Positions 44,975 to 53,818 of a DNA stretch of 64,000 nucleotides are shown piece after piece. The position numbers were made by a program, and so were the translations under genes. Under the pieces are notes generated by a model that saw only the letters and a program-made list of their open reading frames with translations, made no database searches and was not told where the DNA came from. The DNA lies in the NCBI RefSeq assembly GCF_036188265.1, contig NZ_CP108093.1, positions 3,113,001-3,177,000 on the forward strand. The letters are read 5' to 3'. Origin of the DNA: Streptomyces sp. NBC_00247. GTDB taxonomy: Bacteria; Actinomycetota; Actinomycetes; Streptomycetales; Streptomycetaceae. Numbering within the stretch: the first letter of the stretch is position 1; the number at the start of each line of letters is the position of its first letter.

Positions 44975-45546
44975 ACGGCGCACTCGACTCCCTGGTCCGC
45001 AAACGGATACGCGGCCTCCGGACCGCCCAGGGCTGGTCGCTCGACGATCTGGCCGCGCGCTGTTTCCTCAGCCCGTCCACCCTGAGCCGCATCGAGACCG
45101 GCCACCGGCGGATCGGCCTCGATCAGCTCGGCTCGATCGCGCGCGCCCTGGGGACGACCCTGGACACGCTGGTGGAGTCGGTCTCGGACGAGGACGTGGT
45201 GATCCGCCCGCAGCACGACACGGAGTGCGGGACGACCACCTGGCTGCTGAACCGGGAGGGCGGACAGCCGGGCGTCACCGTGGTCCGGATGAGCGTCACT
45301 GCGCCCGAGCCGCGGCACGGGCGGGACGAACTGAAGGTCCACCCGGGCGGCAAGGACTGGTTCACCGTGCTCTCCGGCACCGTCGTGCTGCTGCTGGGGG
45401 AGCGGACCATCACGGTCGAGACGGGCGAGGCGGCGGAGTTCTCCACGATGGTCCCGCACGCCTTCGGCGCGCGGGGCGGCCCGGCGGAGATCCTCGCGAT
45501 CTTCGACCGTGACGGCCGGCGGACCCATCTGCGCCCGGAGCGCTGA
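44965..45546 (+). CDS. XRE family regulator with cupin domain
   Basis: A 193-residue protein. The N-terminal helix-turn-helix (KRIRGLRTAQGWSLDDLAARCFLSPSTLSRIE, described by its known helices) is of the XRE type, and a C-terminal cupin beta-barrel (DELKVHPGGKDWFTVLSG, VLLLGERTITVETGEAAEFS, VPHAFGA) binds a small ligand or metal. ATG at 44965 (MTQDGALDSLV) is set by the promoter arrangement. It is divergent from the His-rich methyltransferase. A role as autoregulated local repressor of the methyltransferase is likely. Confidence 0.9.
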   Translation: MTQDGALDSLVRKRIRGLRTAQGWSLDDLAARCFLSPSTLSRIETGHRRIGLDQLGSIARALGTTLDTLVESVSDEDVVIRPQHDTECGTTTWLLNREGGQPGVTVVRMSVTAPEPRHGRDELKVHPGGKDWFTVLSGTVVLLLGERTITVETGEAAEFSTMVPHAFGARGGPAEILAIFDRDGRRTHLRPER

Positions 45547-45591
45547 TCCGCCGTTCGGGACCACCCCGCCGGAGTCCGCCGGACGCGCACG

Positions 45592-46482
45592 TCACCAGGC
45601 GAGCTGTTCCAGCTCCTCCGCCACCAGCGCGCAGGCGTCCGTCGAGGGGTCGATGAGCGGGAAGTGGCCGATCTCGTCCAGCAGGGTCAGCCCGACCGTC
45701 TCCCCCGCCGTCGCCGCCGCCGCGACGAACGCCTCCGCGACCGACTGCGGCACGACGATGTCGTCGCACCCCTGCACGATGTGGGTGGCGATCCCGGTGG
45801 GCAGCAGCACTGCGGGGTCGACGTGCGGGCGCCGTTCGGCGAACCCCTCCTCACCACCCAGGAGTTCGTGGACGGCCCCGGAGCAGATGCCGAGCTTCGC
45901 GGCGGTCAGCAGATCGGCGATCGGTGCCAGCGCCACCACCCCGCGCAGCGGCGGAGGTTCGGGCAGCCGCCACGGCGACCCCTCGGGCAGCACATGCCGG
46001 GCAGCCGCCCAGAGCGCGAGGTGGCCGCCCGCCGAGTGCCCGGTGACGACGATCCGCCGCAGGTCCGCCTCCGGCAACTCCCGTGCCGCGACGGCAGGGA
46101 TGGCGTCCATCGCGGCGGCCACGTCGTCGAAGGTCTCGGGCCAGCGGCCCGCCGCGTTCCCCTCCCCCGCCGCGTTCCCCTCCCCCGCCGAGGACGGGTC
46201 CGCTCCGCGCCGGTACTCCACACTCGCGACGGCGAAGCCGCGGTCGGTGAGGAACGCGGCGAGCGGCGACACGTGACGGCGGTCGTACGGAGCGCGCCAG
46301 GCGCCGCCGTGGAGCAGGACGACGAGCGGCATGTTGGTCCACCCGTGCGCCGGAGCCCAGAGGTCGATGACCTGGTCGGGGTGGTCCCCGTAGGCGACGG
46401 TCCGGTCGGGGGCGATCTCCGCATGGGCGAACGCCGACTTCTCCTCTACGGCGTCCCGATCGCGCGCGGCGGAATCCGACAT
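45592..46482 (-). CDS. kynB: Alpha/beta hydrolase, probable kynurenine formamidase
   Basis: A 296-residue hydrolase with the oxyanion motif HGGAW (58-62), nucleophile Ser150 in TGHSAGGHLAL, an Asp near QGCDDIVVP and His in DEIGHFPLID. The HGGAW plus GHSAGG combination is that of the BNA7/Afmid arylformamidases, and its place directly after kynureninase and tryptophan dioxygenase genes on the same strand makes hydrolysis of N-formylkynurenine likely. The ATG at 46480-46482 has GGAG five bases upstream. An 18-bp tandem repeat (46151-46186) adds a doubled AGEGNA segment after residue 98. Assignment rests on context plus motifs. Confidence 0.75.
   Translation of the reverse strand: MSDSAARDRDAVEEKSAFAHAEIAPDRTVAYGDHPDQVIDLWAPAHGWTNMPLVVLLHGGAWRAPYDRRHVSPLAAFLTDRGFAVASVEYRRGADPSSAGEGNAAGEGNAAGRWPETFDDVAAAMDAIPAVAARELPEADLRRIVVTGHSAGGHLALWAAARHVLPEGSPWRLPEPPPLRGVVALAPIADLLTAAKLGICSGAVHELLGGEEGFAERRPHVDPAVLLPTGIATHIVQGCDDIVVPQSVAEAFVAAAATAGETVGLTLLDEIGHFPLIDPSTDACALVAEELEQLAW
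46151..46186. repeat. 18-bp tandem repeat inside kynB
   Basis: Two identical 18-bp units (GCCGCGTTCCCCTCCCCC) at 46151 and 46169 give a doubled hexapeptide in a surface loop of the hydrolase. Confidence 0.9.
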
Positions 46483-46554
46483 TGTTGCTCCAACCATCCT
46501 TTGGGCTGCCCCACTTGTCCGACCTGCGGGGACCGTACCAGGCCCTGGAGCGGT

Positions 46555-46592
46555 CTCCGGACGGAGCGGGTCCGCCCCGGCTCCGTCCGGAG
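46555..46592 (-). terminator. Hairpin between kynU and kynB
   Basis: A perfect 13-bp stem (CTCCGGACGGAGC at 46555-46567 with 46580-46592), 15 bp after the kynU stop. It may reduce or block read-through into the formamidase gene. Confidence 0.7.
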
Positions 46593-46606
46593 CCGCTCCG
46601 GCGCCG

Positions 46607-47836
46607 TCACCCCTTCGCCACGGCCCCCGCCGGGACGTCCGCCAGCACCCCGGCGAGCACCCGGGCGGCCCGCTCCGCATCGGCGAAGCCGACGTACAGC
46701 GGGGTGAACCCGAACCGGAGCACGTCGGGACGGCGCAGGTCGCCGACGACGCCCCGGGCGATCAGTTCGCGCATCACCGGCTCGGCCTCGGCACACCGCA
46801 GCGCGACCTGGCTGCCCCGCTCGCCGTGCGCCGCCGGGGTCACCGAGACGACGCGGCCCCCGGGGGCGTACGCCTCGACGCACTCCAGGAAGAAGTCCGT
46901 CAGGGCGAGGGACTTGGCGCGTACGGCCTCGATCGGCACCCCGTCCCAGACGTCGAGGGCGGACTCCAGCGCCAGCATCGAGAGGATGTCGGGCGTGCCG
47001 ACCCGGCCCCGGACGGCGCCCTCGGCGGGCTCGAAACCGGCGGTCATGCCGAACGGGTCGGCGTGCGAGTTCCACCCCGGCAGCGGGGAGTCGAAGACAC
47101 TCTGGTGGCGCTCGGCGACGTACAGGTAGGCAGGCGAACCCGGGCCGCCGTTCAGGTACTTGTACGTGCAGCCGACCGCCAGGTCCACGCCGTGCTCGTC
47201 CAGGCCGACCGGCAGCGCACCGGCGCTGTGGCAGAGGTCCCAGACCACGACGGCCCCCGCGCGCTGCACGGCGGCGGTGAGCGTGGGCAGGTCGTGCAGC
47301 CGGCCGGTGCGGTAGTCGACATGGTTCAACAACACCGCCGCCGTTCGCGAGTTGACGGCACCCGGCACGTCGGCGGGGTCGACCGGGACGATCCGGTGCC
47401 CGGTCATCCGGGCGGCCGATCCGGCGATGTAGCCGTCGGTGGGGAATGTCGAGGCGTCGACAACGATCTCGTCCCGCCCGCCCGGTGCGAGCCGGGTCGC
47501 GGCGACCAGCGCCTTGAAGACGTTGACGCTGGTGGAGTCGCCCACCACGATCCGGCCCGGCGCCGCGCCGACGATCGGCGCGATGCGGTCGCCGACCCGC
47601 TCGGGCGCGGTCCACCAGCCGCTCTCGTCCCAGGACCTGATGCGCAGCTCGCCCCATTCGCGGGTGAGGACGTCGTGCAGCCGGTCGGGCACGTGGACGG
47701 GCAGCGCGCCGAGCGAGTTGCCGTCCAGATAAACGCCCTCGTCGAGGGTGAACAGCTCGCGCAGATCGGCGAGTTCGTCGGCGGCGTCCAGCTTGGCCGC
47801 ACGGTCCGCCAACAGGCGGTGGTTGGTCTCAGACAT
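46607..47836 (-). CDS. kynU: Kynureninase
   Basis: A 409-residue PLP enzyme that cleaves kynurenine to anthranilate and alanine. It shows YLDGNSLG (36-43), the cofactor-contacting Asp200 in VWDLCHSAG, the Schiff-base Lys226 in CTYKYLNGGPG, and SHADPFGMTAGFEPA of the substrate site. The length is typical. Its start (47834-47836) lies inside the 3' end of the tryptophan dioxygenase gene (8-bp overlap), so both are translated from one message. With the dioxygenase and the formamidase it completes the tryptophan-to-anthranilate route. Confidence 0.95.
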   Translation of the reverse strand: MSETNHRLLADRAAKLDAADELADLRELFTLDEGVYLDGNSLGALPVHVPDRLHDVLTREWGELRIRSWDESGWWTAPERVGDRIAPIVGAAPGRIVVGDSTSVNVFKALVAATRLAPGGRDEIVVDASTFPTDGYIAGSAARMTGHRIVPVDPADVPGAVNSRTAAVLLNHVDYRTGRLHDLPTLTAAVQRAGAVVVWDLCHSAGALPVGLDEHGVDLAVGCTYKYLNGGPGSPAYLYVAERHQSVFDSPLPGWNSHADPFGMTAGFEPAEGAVRGRVGTPDILSMLALESALDVWDGVPIEAVRAKSLALTDFFLECVEAYAPGGRVVSVTPAAHGERGSQVALRCAEAEPVMRELIARGVVGDLRRPDVLRFGFTPLYVGFADAERAARVLAGVLADVPAGAVAKG

Positions 47837-48677
47837 GACTGCGGGCCGTCCAGAGTTCGGGGAACACGGTCTTCTGCGCGCGCTTCTCCAGCCACGCCAC
47901 CCCGGCTGAGCCGCCGGTTCCGGTCTTCGAGCCCATGGCGCGCCGGGTCGCCACCAAGTGGTCGTTGCGCCAGCGCCAGACCAGCTCGCCGACGTCCGTG
48001 AGCAGCTCGCCGAGGCGCACCAGTTCGTCGTACTTCTCCGGGTCGGCGTATATCCGCGCCCAGACGGCCTCGATCACCGGGGAGGGCTCGTACTTCTGCC
48101 GCAGATCCCGGTCGAGGACCGACCGCGGTACCGGGTGGCCGCGCCGCGCGAGCAGCGCCAGCGCCTCGTCGTAGAGGCTCGGCTGGCTCAGCGCCTTCTC
48201 CAGCTCGGCGTACACGCGCGGGGAACCCCGGTGCGGTACGAGCATGGAGGCGGACTTGTCACCGAGCAGGAACTCCATCCGCCGGTACATCGCCGACTGG
48301 AAGCCGGAGCCCTCGCCGAGCGAACTCCGGTAGGAGTTGAACTGGGCGGGGGTGAGCTGGGCCAGCGGGCGCCAGGACGCGTTCAGGGCCTCCAGCTGGC
48401 GCAGCGAGCGCTTCAGGGCGTCCCGCGCGACCGGCAGCCGGTCCTCGCGCAGGGCGAGCGCCGCCGTCTCCCACTCGTGGACCAGGACGGTGAACCACAA
48501 CTCCATGACCTGGGTGGTGACGAGGAAGACCATCTCGCCGGGATCGTCGGAGCGCAATTGCTGCAAATGGGTGAGGACGTCCGCCTGGACGTAGTCCTCG
48601 TAGGGAGTCGTTCCCGCGAAGTCGAGGTACGGGGTCTCCGCACCGGTCTCTTCGGGGTCGGGGTGTTTCGCCGACAT
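47829..48677 (-). CDS. kynA: Tryptophan 2,3-dioxygenase
   Basis: A 282-residue heme dioxygenase that converts tryptophan to N-formylkynurenine. Family signatures are TPYEDYVQADVLTHLQ, QVMELWFTVLVHEW, NSYRSSLGEGSGFQS and the heme ligand His240 in NDHLVATRRAMGSKTGTGGS, which also holds the Thr of the substrate loop. The ATG at 48675-48677 follows GAGGAGACAGAG. It leads the kyn operon. The pathway supplies anthranilate or feeds tryptophan catabolism; no secondary-metabolite genes are near, so catabolism is the simplest reading. Confidence 0.95.
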   Translation of the reverse strand: MSAKHPDPEETGAETPYLDFAGTTPYEDYVQADVLTHLQQLRSDDPGEMVFLVTTQVMELWFTVLVHEWETAALALREDRLPVARDALKRSLRQLEALNASWRPLAQLTPAQFNSYRSSLGEGSGFQSAMYRRMEFLLGDKSASMLVPHRGSPRVYAELEKALSQPSLYDEALALLARRGHPVPRSVLDRDLRQKYEPSPVIEAVWARIYADPEKYDELVRLGELLTDVGELVWRWRNDHLVATRRAMGSKTGTGGSAGVAWLEKRAQKTVFPELWTARSHV

Positions 48678-48867
48678 CTCTGTCTCCTCGGCACGAGCCT
48701 CCGGGTAGCGGTCCGCCCCGTCCTAGCTGGGTGGGCTCCGGTCCCCTGCGGCGCATCCTAGGCGGAACGGGCAGGCACGGCCCAGAGCCGGAAGCGGGCT
48801 GGTGGCTCGGCCGGGACCTCCTCGATCGCGAGGCCGGGGCCGCGGTCCGGACGCTCCCGTACGCATA

Positions 48868-48902
48868 CCGGCCCGCAGCCGACAAAGCGGGCTGCGGGCC
48901 GG
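48868..48902 (-). terminator. Terminator after the DUF3151 gene
   Basis: A perfect 13-bp stem (CCGGCCCGCAGCC at 48868-48880 with 48890-48902) and a 9-nt loop, 40 bp after the DUF3151 stop. The rest of the interval 48678-48941 is the kyn operon promoter region without other features. Confidence 0.75.
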
Positions 48903-48941
48903 TGAGCGGGCACGAAAGGGCGCCAGCGCCTCCTGGTGGGA

Positions 48942-49355
48942 TCAGCCCAGGATGTCGGCGGCGGTCGGCGAGGAGTCGCGCAGGAAGGTCGAGCAGCGCT
49001 CGTACTCCTCCTGCTCCCCGATGGCCCCGGCGGCACGCGCGAGGGCGTGCAGGGCGCGCAGGAAGCCGCGGTTGGGCTCGTGCTCGAACGGGACGGGCCC
49101 GTGGCCCTTCCAGCCGGCCCGGCGCAGGGCGTCGAGCCCGCGGTGGTAGCCGGTGCGGGCGTAGGCGTACGACTCGATGACCCGGCCGCCCTCGAAGGCG
49201 TCGTCGGCCAGTTGCGCCCAAGCGAGCGAGGAGGTGGGGTACTTCGCCGCGACCTCGGCGGGCGGGGTGCCGCCGGCGAGCAGCCCGCGCGGCTCCGGGT
49301 CGTCGGGCAGATGGGTCGGGGCGGGGCCCCCGAGCAGGTTCTCGTGGATGGACAT
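48942..49355 (-). CDS. DUF3151 domain-containing protein
   Basis: A 137-residue soluble helical protein. The start at 49353-49355 (MSIHENLLGGPAPTHLP) and the body (LAWAQLADDAFEGGRVIESYAYARTGYHRGLDALRRAGWKGHGPVPFEHEPNRGFLRAL, given here only as order of conserved blocks) match DUF3151, a family widespread in actinobacteria and usually placed near fbaA, as here. It may have a TPR-like fold. Function unknown. The longer open frame upstream is a shadow. Confidence 0.88.
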   Translation of the reverse strand: MSIHENLLGGPAPTHLPDDPEPRGLLAGGTPPAEVAAKYPTSSLAWAQLADDAFEGGRVIESYAYARTGYHRGLDALRRAGWKGHGPVPFEHEPNRGFLRALHALARAAGAIGEQEEYERCSTFLRDSSPTAADILG

Positions 49356-49448
49356 GGGTCCCAGTGTGCCTGGCACCCCGCCGTCGTGGGACACCGCCCG
49401 GCGCCGCGCCCGCACCCCCACCGGTACGCCCGCGGGCGCTGCGCCCCG

Positions 49449-51143
49449 TCACTCCCCGGGCCGTCGCCGGGCGGGCTCCAGGGGCGGCGCCACGACCCCG
49501 CAGTGCACGGTGCACTCCGGCCGACAGGGTCCCTGCGCCGGATGGGCCCCGCCGCCCTCGGGCCGTTCCCTGCCGGTGTCCCTGCCGACGCCCCGGCCGG
49601 TGTCCGTGTCCGGGGCCGGTACCGGGGCTGCCGCCGGTGTCCGTACCGCGCAGAAGGCGAGCACCGCCCCCGCCACCAGGAGCCCCGCGCACATCGGCAT
49701 CGCCCGCCGGAAGGTCGCGGCGAACTCCCCCGCCTGCCGGTACGCCTCCGGGCCCATGCCGGCCAGCAGCGGCAGCGCGGCGACCGCGATCAGCCCGGCG
49801 GCACGGGCGGCGGCGTTGTTGATGCCACTGGCCAGCCCCGCCTGCCCGGTGTCCACCGCCGCCAGCACGGTCGCGGTGAGCGGCGCGACCAGGGTGACCA
49901 GCCCCAGGCCCAGCACCACCACGGCGGGCAGCACCTCGCTCAGGTACCCGGTCACGGAAGCGCTCCCTGGCCCGACCCGCAGCATGAGCAGCATGCCCGC
50001 GGCAGCCAGCAGCGGGCCGACGGTGAGCGGGATGCGGGGGCCGATGCGGTGGCCCAGTTCGCCGGAGGCGGCCGAGAAGAAGAGCATCAGCACGGTCGTC
50101 GGGAGCAGCGCGGTGCCGGCACCGAGCGCCGAGTATCCGGCGACGACCTGGAGCTGGATCGCGGAGAGGAAGAAGAACCCGCCCAGCGCCGCGTACACGC
50201 AGAACGTCACCAGGTTGACCACCGTGAACAGCCGAGAGCGGAAGATCGCCGGAGGCACCATGGGGTCCCGCCGCCGCCGTTCCACCCGGACGAACGCCGC
50301 CCCCAGCAGTACCCCGCCCACCGCCGCCCCGATCACCGCGGGCGAGGCACCGCTCCCCGGCGCCTCGATCAGCGCGTACGTCACCAGGGCCAGCGCCACG
50401 GCGGCGAGCACCGCCCCGAGGACGTCGAAGCGCCCGTGGGCGCGCGGGTCCCGCGACTCGGGCACATGGCGCAGGGCGACGGGGACGCAGAGCGCGGCGA
50501 CCGGCAGGTTGAGCAGGAAGACCCACCGCCAGCCCGGCCCGTCGACGAGCCAGCCGCCCACGAACGGCCCGATGGCCGCGCCCACCCCGCCGAAGCCGGA
50601 CCAGAGCCCGACCGCACGCGCCCGGTCGTCCGGGTGGAAGCTCGCCTGGATGAGCGCCAGCGATCCCGGGGTGAGCAGCGCCCCGCCGATCCCCTGGAAG
50701 GCGCGCGCCGCGATCAGCACGGCGGCGTTCGGTGCGACGGCGCAGACCAGCGAGGCGAGGGCGAACCAGACCACACCGACGACGAAGACCCGCCGCCGCC
50801 CGTACCGGTCGCCGAGCGCCCCTCCCAGCAGGATCAGCCCGGCGAGGGTCAGCATGTAGGCGTTGACGGTCCACTGGAGCGCCGCGAGGTCGGTGCCGAG
50901 GTCCTGGCCGATCCGGGGCAGCGCCACGTTGATGACGGTGGAGTCCAGCATCGCCATGCCGGAGCCGAGCACGGTGGTCAGCACGATCCACCGCCCCGGG
51001 GCCGAGGCGGCCCGGATCGCCCCGGCGGCCTTCGGCGCACCGGTGCCCCCCGCCTCGCCCGTGGCGCCCGCCTGTTCGGGCGGGAGGTCCTCGGCGGGTC
51101 GGTGGTCTCGGGGCGTGCGGGGTTCCTCGGGTGTCTCACCCAT
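49449..51143 (-). CDS. MFS multidrug exporter (DHA2/EmrB type)
   Basis: A 564-residue transporter with about 14 transmembrane helices. It carries the MFS motif A GALGDRYGRRRVF after helix 2, the LDSTVINVALP helix-1 motif of the DHA2 family, and motif C-like GPFVGGWLVDGPGWRW in helix 5. The cytoplasmic ends are Pro/Ala/Gly-rich. Such pumps expel drugs with the proton gradient. No regulator is adjacent. It is followed by the DUF3151 gene 93 bp downstream. Confidence 0.9.
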   Translation of the reverse strand: MGETPEEPRTPRDHRPAEDLPPEQAGATGEAGGTGAPKAAGAIRAASAPGRWIVLTTVLGSGMAMLDSTVINVALPRIGQDLGTDLAALQWTVNAYMLTLAGLILLGGALGDRYGRRRVFVVGVVWFALASLVCAVAPNAAVLIAARAFQGIGGALLTPGSLALIQASFHPDDRARAVGLWSGFGGVGAAIGPFVGGWLVDGPGWRWVFLLNLPVAALCVPVALRHVPESRDPRAHGRFDVLGAVLAAVALALVTYALIEAPGSGASPAVIGAAVGGVLLGAAFVRVERRRRDPMVPPAIFRSRLFTVVNLVTFCVYAALGGFFFLSAIQLQVVAGYSALGAGTALLPTTVLMLFFSAASGELGHRIGPRIPLTVGPLLAAAGMLLMLRVGPGSASVTGYLSEVLPAVVVLGLGLVTLVAPLTATVLAAVDTGQAGLASGINNAAARAAGLIAVAALPLLAGMGPEAYRQAGEFAATFRRAMPMCAGLLVAGAVLAFCAVRTPAAAPVPAPDTDTGRGVGRDTGRERPEGGGAHPAQGPCRPECTVHCGVVAPPLEPARRRPGE

Positions 51144-51224
51144 GGGGGCAGCATCGCCGCTGCCCGCCGGAGCGGCCAGTGGGCACCGGCCGCCGCCGAC
51201 CGCGTCCCCGTACGCCCGCAGCGG

Positions 51225-52385
51225 CTACCGCAGCGAGCGGATCGCCCGGACCAGCGCGTCGACGCCCGCTTCCGCCTTGGTGCGCGGGCAGCCCACGTTG
51301 AGCCGTACGAAGCCGTCCGCGCCGTAGACCCCGCCCGGCATGATGGCGACCTTCTCCCGCTCGATCAGCACCCGCTGGAGGGCGTCGTCGTCCAGGCCGA
51401 GCGGCCTCAGGTCGATCCAGGCGAGGTAACCGGCCTGCGGCGGGCGCCAGCCCAGCTCCGGGAAGGCGGCGCGCAGCCGCTCCTCGACCAGGGCGAGGTT
51501 CCCGGCGATGTAGGCGCGGACGGCGTCGAGCCACGGCCCGCACGCGCGGTACGCCGTGATGTGGGCGGTCAGCGCGAGCACCGCCGGAGACTCCAGCCCT
51601 TCCGCCGTCGCCATCCGCCGCAGGTACTCGGCGCGGTCCGCCGGGTCACCGATCAGCCCGTACGAGCCGGTCAGCCCGGGGAAGTTGAAGGATTTGGACC
51701 CGGAGGTGATGAGCGCCCAGCGCGCGGGCCCCCGGTCCGCCACCCGGGTCCACGGCACGTGGCGGTACCCGTCGTGCGCGAAGTCCGCGTGGATCTCGTC
51801 GCTGATCACCAGCACCCCGTGGTGTGCGGCCAGTTCGGCCGTCCGCGTGAGCTCTGCCTCCGTCCACACCCGCCCGGTGGGGTTGTGGGGCGAGCAGAGC
51901 AGCAGCACCTTGGCGTCCGGGCGGGCGAGTTCCCGCTCCAGGGCCGCGTCGTCACCGACCGGCACCCCGCGCATCTCCCGCCCCAGACCGAGGATCGCCT
52001 TGCGGAAGCCGTCGTACGTCGGGGTGTGGGTGACCACCGCGTCGCCGGGTCCGGTCCACATCCGCAGCAACTGGGAGAGCTGGTTGAGCACGGAGGGGCC
52101 GTAGACGAGCTGCCCGGTGTCGATGGCGGTGCCGTAGCGGGTGGCGTACCAGTGGGCGATCGCCGAACGGAAGTCGTCCTGCTGCCAGTCGGTGTACCCG
52201 AACACCCCGTGGTCGATCCGGGCACGCAGCGCGTCCAGCACCTCGGGCGCGGTCCGGAAGTCCATGTCGGAGATGGTGAACGGCAGCAGCCCGTCCACCC
52301 CGAACCGGTCGGCGACCCCGTCCCACTGCACGCTCCAGGTACCCCGGCGGTCGACGACGGCGTCGAAGTCGTAGGACGGACTCAC
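51225..52385 (-). CDS. MalY/PatB-type PLP lyase (cystathionine beta-lyase-like)
   Basis: A 386-residue fold-type I PLP protein. SPHNPTGRVW, the cofactor Asp196 in VISDEIHADF and Lys231 in SGSKSFNFPGL match the MalY/PatB C-S lyases and related aminotransferases; ISDMDFRTAPEV at the N-terminus is also characteristic. It probably cleaves cystathionine or cysteine S-conjugates. The GTG at 52383-52385 has GAGG seven bases upstream. It stands in the same direction as fbaA but 206 bp away with a terminator between. Confidence 0.9.
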   Translation of the reverse strand: MSPSYDFDAVVDRRGTWSVQWDGVADRFGVDGLLPFTISDMDFRTAPEVLDALRARIDHGVFGYTDWQQDDFRSAIAHWYATRYGTAIDTGQLVYGPSVLNQLSQLLRMWTGPGDAVVTHTPTYDGFRKAILGLGREMRGVPVGDDAALERELARPDAKVLLLCSPHNPTGRVWTEAELTRTAELAAHHGVLVISDEIHADFAHDGYRHVPWTRVADRGPARWALITSGSKSFNFPGLTGSYGLIGDPADRAEYLRRMATAEGLESPAVLALTAHITAYRACGPWLDAVRAYIAGNLALVEERLRAAFPELGWRPPQAGYLAWIDLRPLGLDDDALQRVLIEREKVAIMPGGVYGADGFVRLNVGCPRTKAEAGVDALVRAIRSLR

Positions 52386-52554
52386 AGCGGTACCTCACAC
52401 GGTTCGGTCGTTCACGGGGTCCGTACGGTCCGGGTGCGGTCCCTCGCCCGCGACCGGACCAGGGTGCTCCGCCCGGAGCCGCACACGCCGCGGGCCCGAC
52501 CTCCCGGGGATCACCCAGGAGCGTCGGGCCCGCCACGCACGCGGGACGGGACCG

Positions 52555-52579
52555 CCGGGCCGTGTCCGACACGGCCCGG
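52555..52579 (-). terminator. Terminator after fbaA
   Basis: A perfect 12-bp inverted repeat (CCGGGCCGTGTC and its complement) with one base between arms, 12 bp after the fbaA stop codon. Confidence 0.8.
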
Positions 52580-52591
52580 CCCCGTCCGCGC

Positions 52592-53614
52592 TTACTTCAG
52601 CTTGGTGCCCGTGGAGCGCAGGTTGGCGCAGGCCTCGGTGACACGCACGGCCATGCCCGCCTCGGCGGACTTGCCCCAGGTGCGGGGGTCGTAGGTCTTC
52701 TTGTTGCCGACCTCGCCGTCGACCTTCAGCACGCCGTCGTAGTTGCTGAACATGTGGTCGGCGATCGGGCGAGTGAAGGCGTACTGGGTGTCGGTGTCGA
52801 GGTTCATCTTCACGACGCCGTTCTCCAGCGCGGTGGCGATCTCCTGCGCGGTGGAGCCGGAGCCGCCGTGGAAGACGAAGTCGAACGGGGAGGTCTTGCC
52901 GTACTTGGCGCCGACGCCCTCCTGGAGGTCCTTCAGGAGCTCGGGGCGGAGCACGACGTTGCCCGGCTTGTAGACGCCGTGGACGTTGCCGAAGGAGGCG
53001 GCCAGCAGGTAGCGGCCCTTCTCGCCCAGGCCGAGCGCCTCGGCGGTACGCAGCGCGTCGTCGACGGTGGTGTACAGCTCGTCGTTGATCTCGTGCGTGA
53101 CGCCGTCTTCCTCGCCACCGGTCGGGGTGATCTCGACCTCAAGGATGATCTTCGCGGCGGCGGCCTTCGCGAGCAGCTCCTGACCGATGGCCAGGTTGTC
53201 GGCGAGGGTCTCGGCCGAGCCATCCCACATGTGGGACTGGAACAGCGGGTTGAGGCCCTTGGCGACGCGCTCGGCGGAGATGTCGAGCAGCGGGCGGACG
53301 TAGCCGTCCAGCTTGTCCTTGGGGCAGTGGTCGGTGTGCAGCGCGACGGTGATGTCGTACTTGGCAGCGACGATGTGCGCGAACTCGGCGAGGGCCACGG
53401 CGCCCGTCACCATGTCCTTGTTGTACTGACCGCCCAGGAACTCCGCACCACCGGTGGAGATCTGGACGATGCCGTCGCTCTCGGCCTCGGCGAAACCGCG
53501 CAGAGCCGCGTGGAGCGTCTGGGTCGAGGTCACGTTGATGGCCGGGTAGGCGAACTTGCCTGCCTTCGCCTGGTCGAGCATCTCGGCGTAGACCTCGGGG
53601 GTTGCGATGGGCAT
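52592..53614 (-). CDS. fbaA: Class II fructose-bisphosphate aldolase
   Basis: A 340-residue zinc-dependent aldolase of glycolysis and gluconeogenesis. It has AYPAINVTSTQTLHA, LHTDHCPKDKLD with the zinc/catalytic residues, QSHMWDGSAE, FGNVHGVYKPG and HGGSGST, all class IIA blocks, and full length. It reversibly cleaves fructose 1,6-bisphosphate. The ATG at 53612-53614 has AAGGAG eight bases upstream. It is monocistronic between a parS-containing palindrome and a terminator. Confidence 0.97.
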   Translation of the reverse strand: MPIATPEVYAEMLDQAKAGKFAYPAINVTSTQTLHAALRGFAEAESDGIVQISTGGAEFLGGQYNKDMVTGAVALAEFAHIVAAKYDITVALHTDHCPKDKLDGYVRPLLDISAERVAKGLNPLFQSHMWDGSAETLADNLAIGQELLAKAAAAKIILEVEITPTGGEEDGVTHEINDELYTTVDDALRTAEALGLGEKGRYLLAASFGNVHGVYKPGNVVLRPELLKDLQEGVGAKYGKTSPFDFVFHGGSGSTAQEIATALENGVVKMNLDTDTQYAFTRPIADHMFSNYDGVLKVDGEVGNKKTYDPRTWGKSAEAGMAVRVTEACANLRSTGTKLK

Positions 53615-53740
53615 CTGTCCGCTCCTTGGGATGTGCGGGTGTGCAGTGCTGGTCCCTGACCTGGGGGCGACGTCATCGTCGTGCCCATCTTCCCAGACTC
53701 CTGCGGGGACTCCACCCGGAGGACCCCCGTAGAAACGGGA

Positions 53741-53778
53741 CCGGGGTGCACTGTTTCACGTGAAACAGTGCACCCCGG
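53741..53778. promoter_or_regulatory. parS site centred in a 38-bp perfect palindrome
   Basis: TGTTTCACGTGAAACA (53752-53767) is the Streptomyces parS consensus bound by ParB for chromosome segregation. It is the centre of a perfect palindrome spanning 53741-53778. The palindrome lies between fbaA and pyrE, 41 bp after the pyrE stop, where it can also act as a hairpin terminator. parS sites cluster near oriC, so this places the window in the origin-proximal part of the chromosome. Confidence 0.9.
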
Positions 53779-53818
53779 AGAAAAGCGCAGGTCAGAGCAT
53801 CAACTCGCCCTCGGCGAC

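Noticed and set aside
48259..50991. Minus-strand frame of 910 codons overlapping MFS, DUF3151 and kynA
   Set aside because: It is a frame-shifted reading of the MFS gene and neighbours; the true frames have motifs and ribosome binding sites.
48936..52694. Plus-strand open frame of 1252 codons across the MFS and MalY-like genes
   Set aside because: It is the antisense shadow of two well-supported genes; composition is Arg/Gly/His-rich and no signature is visible.
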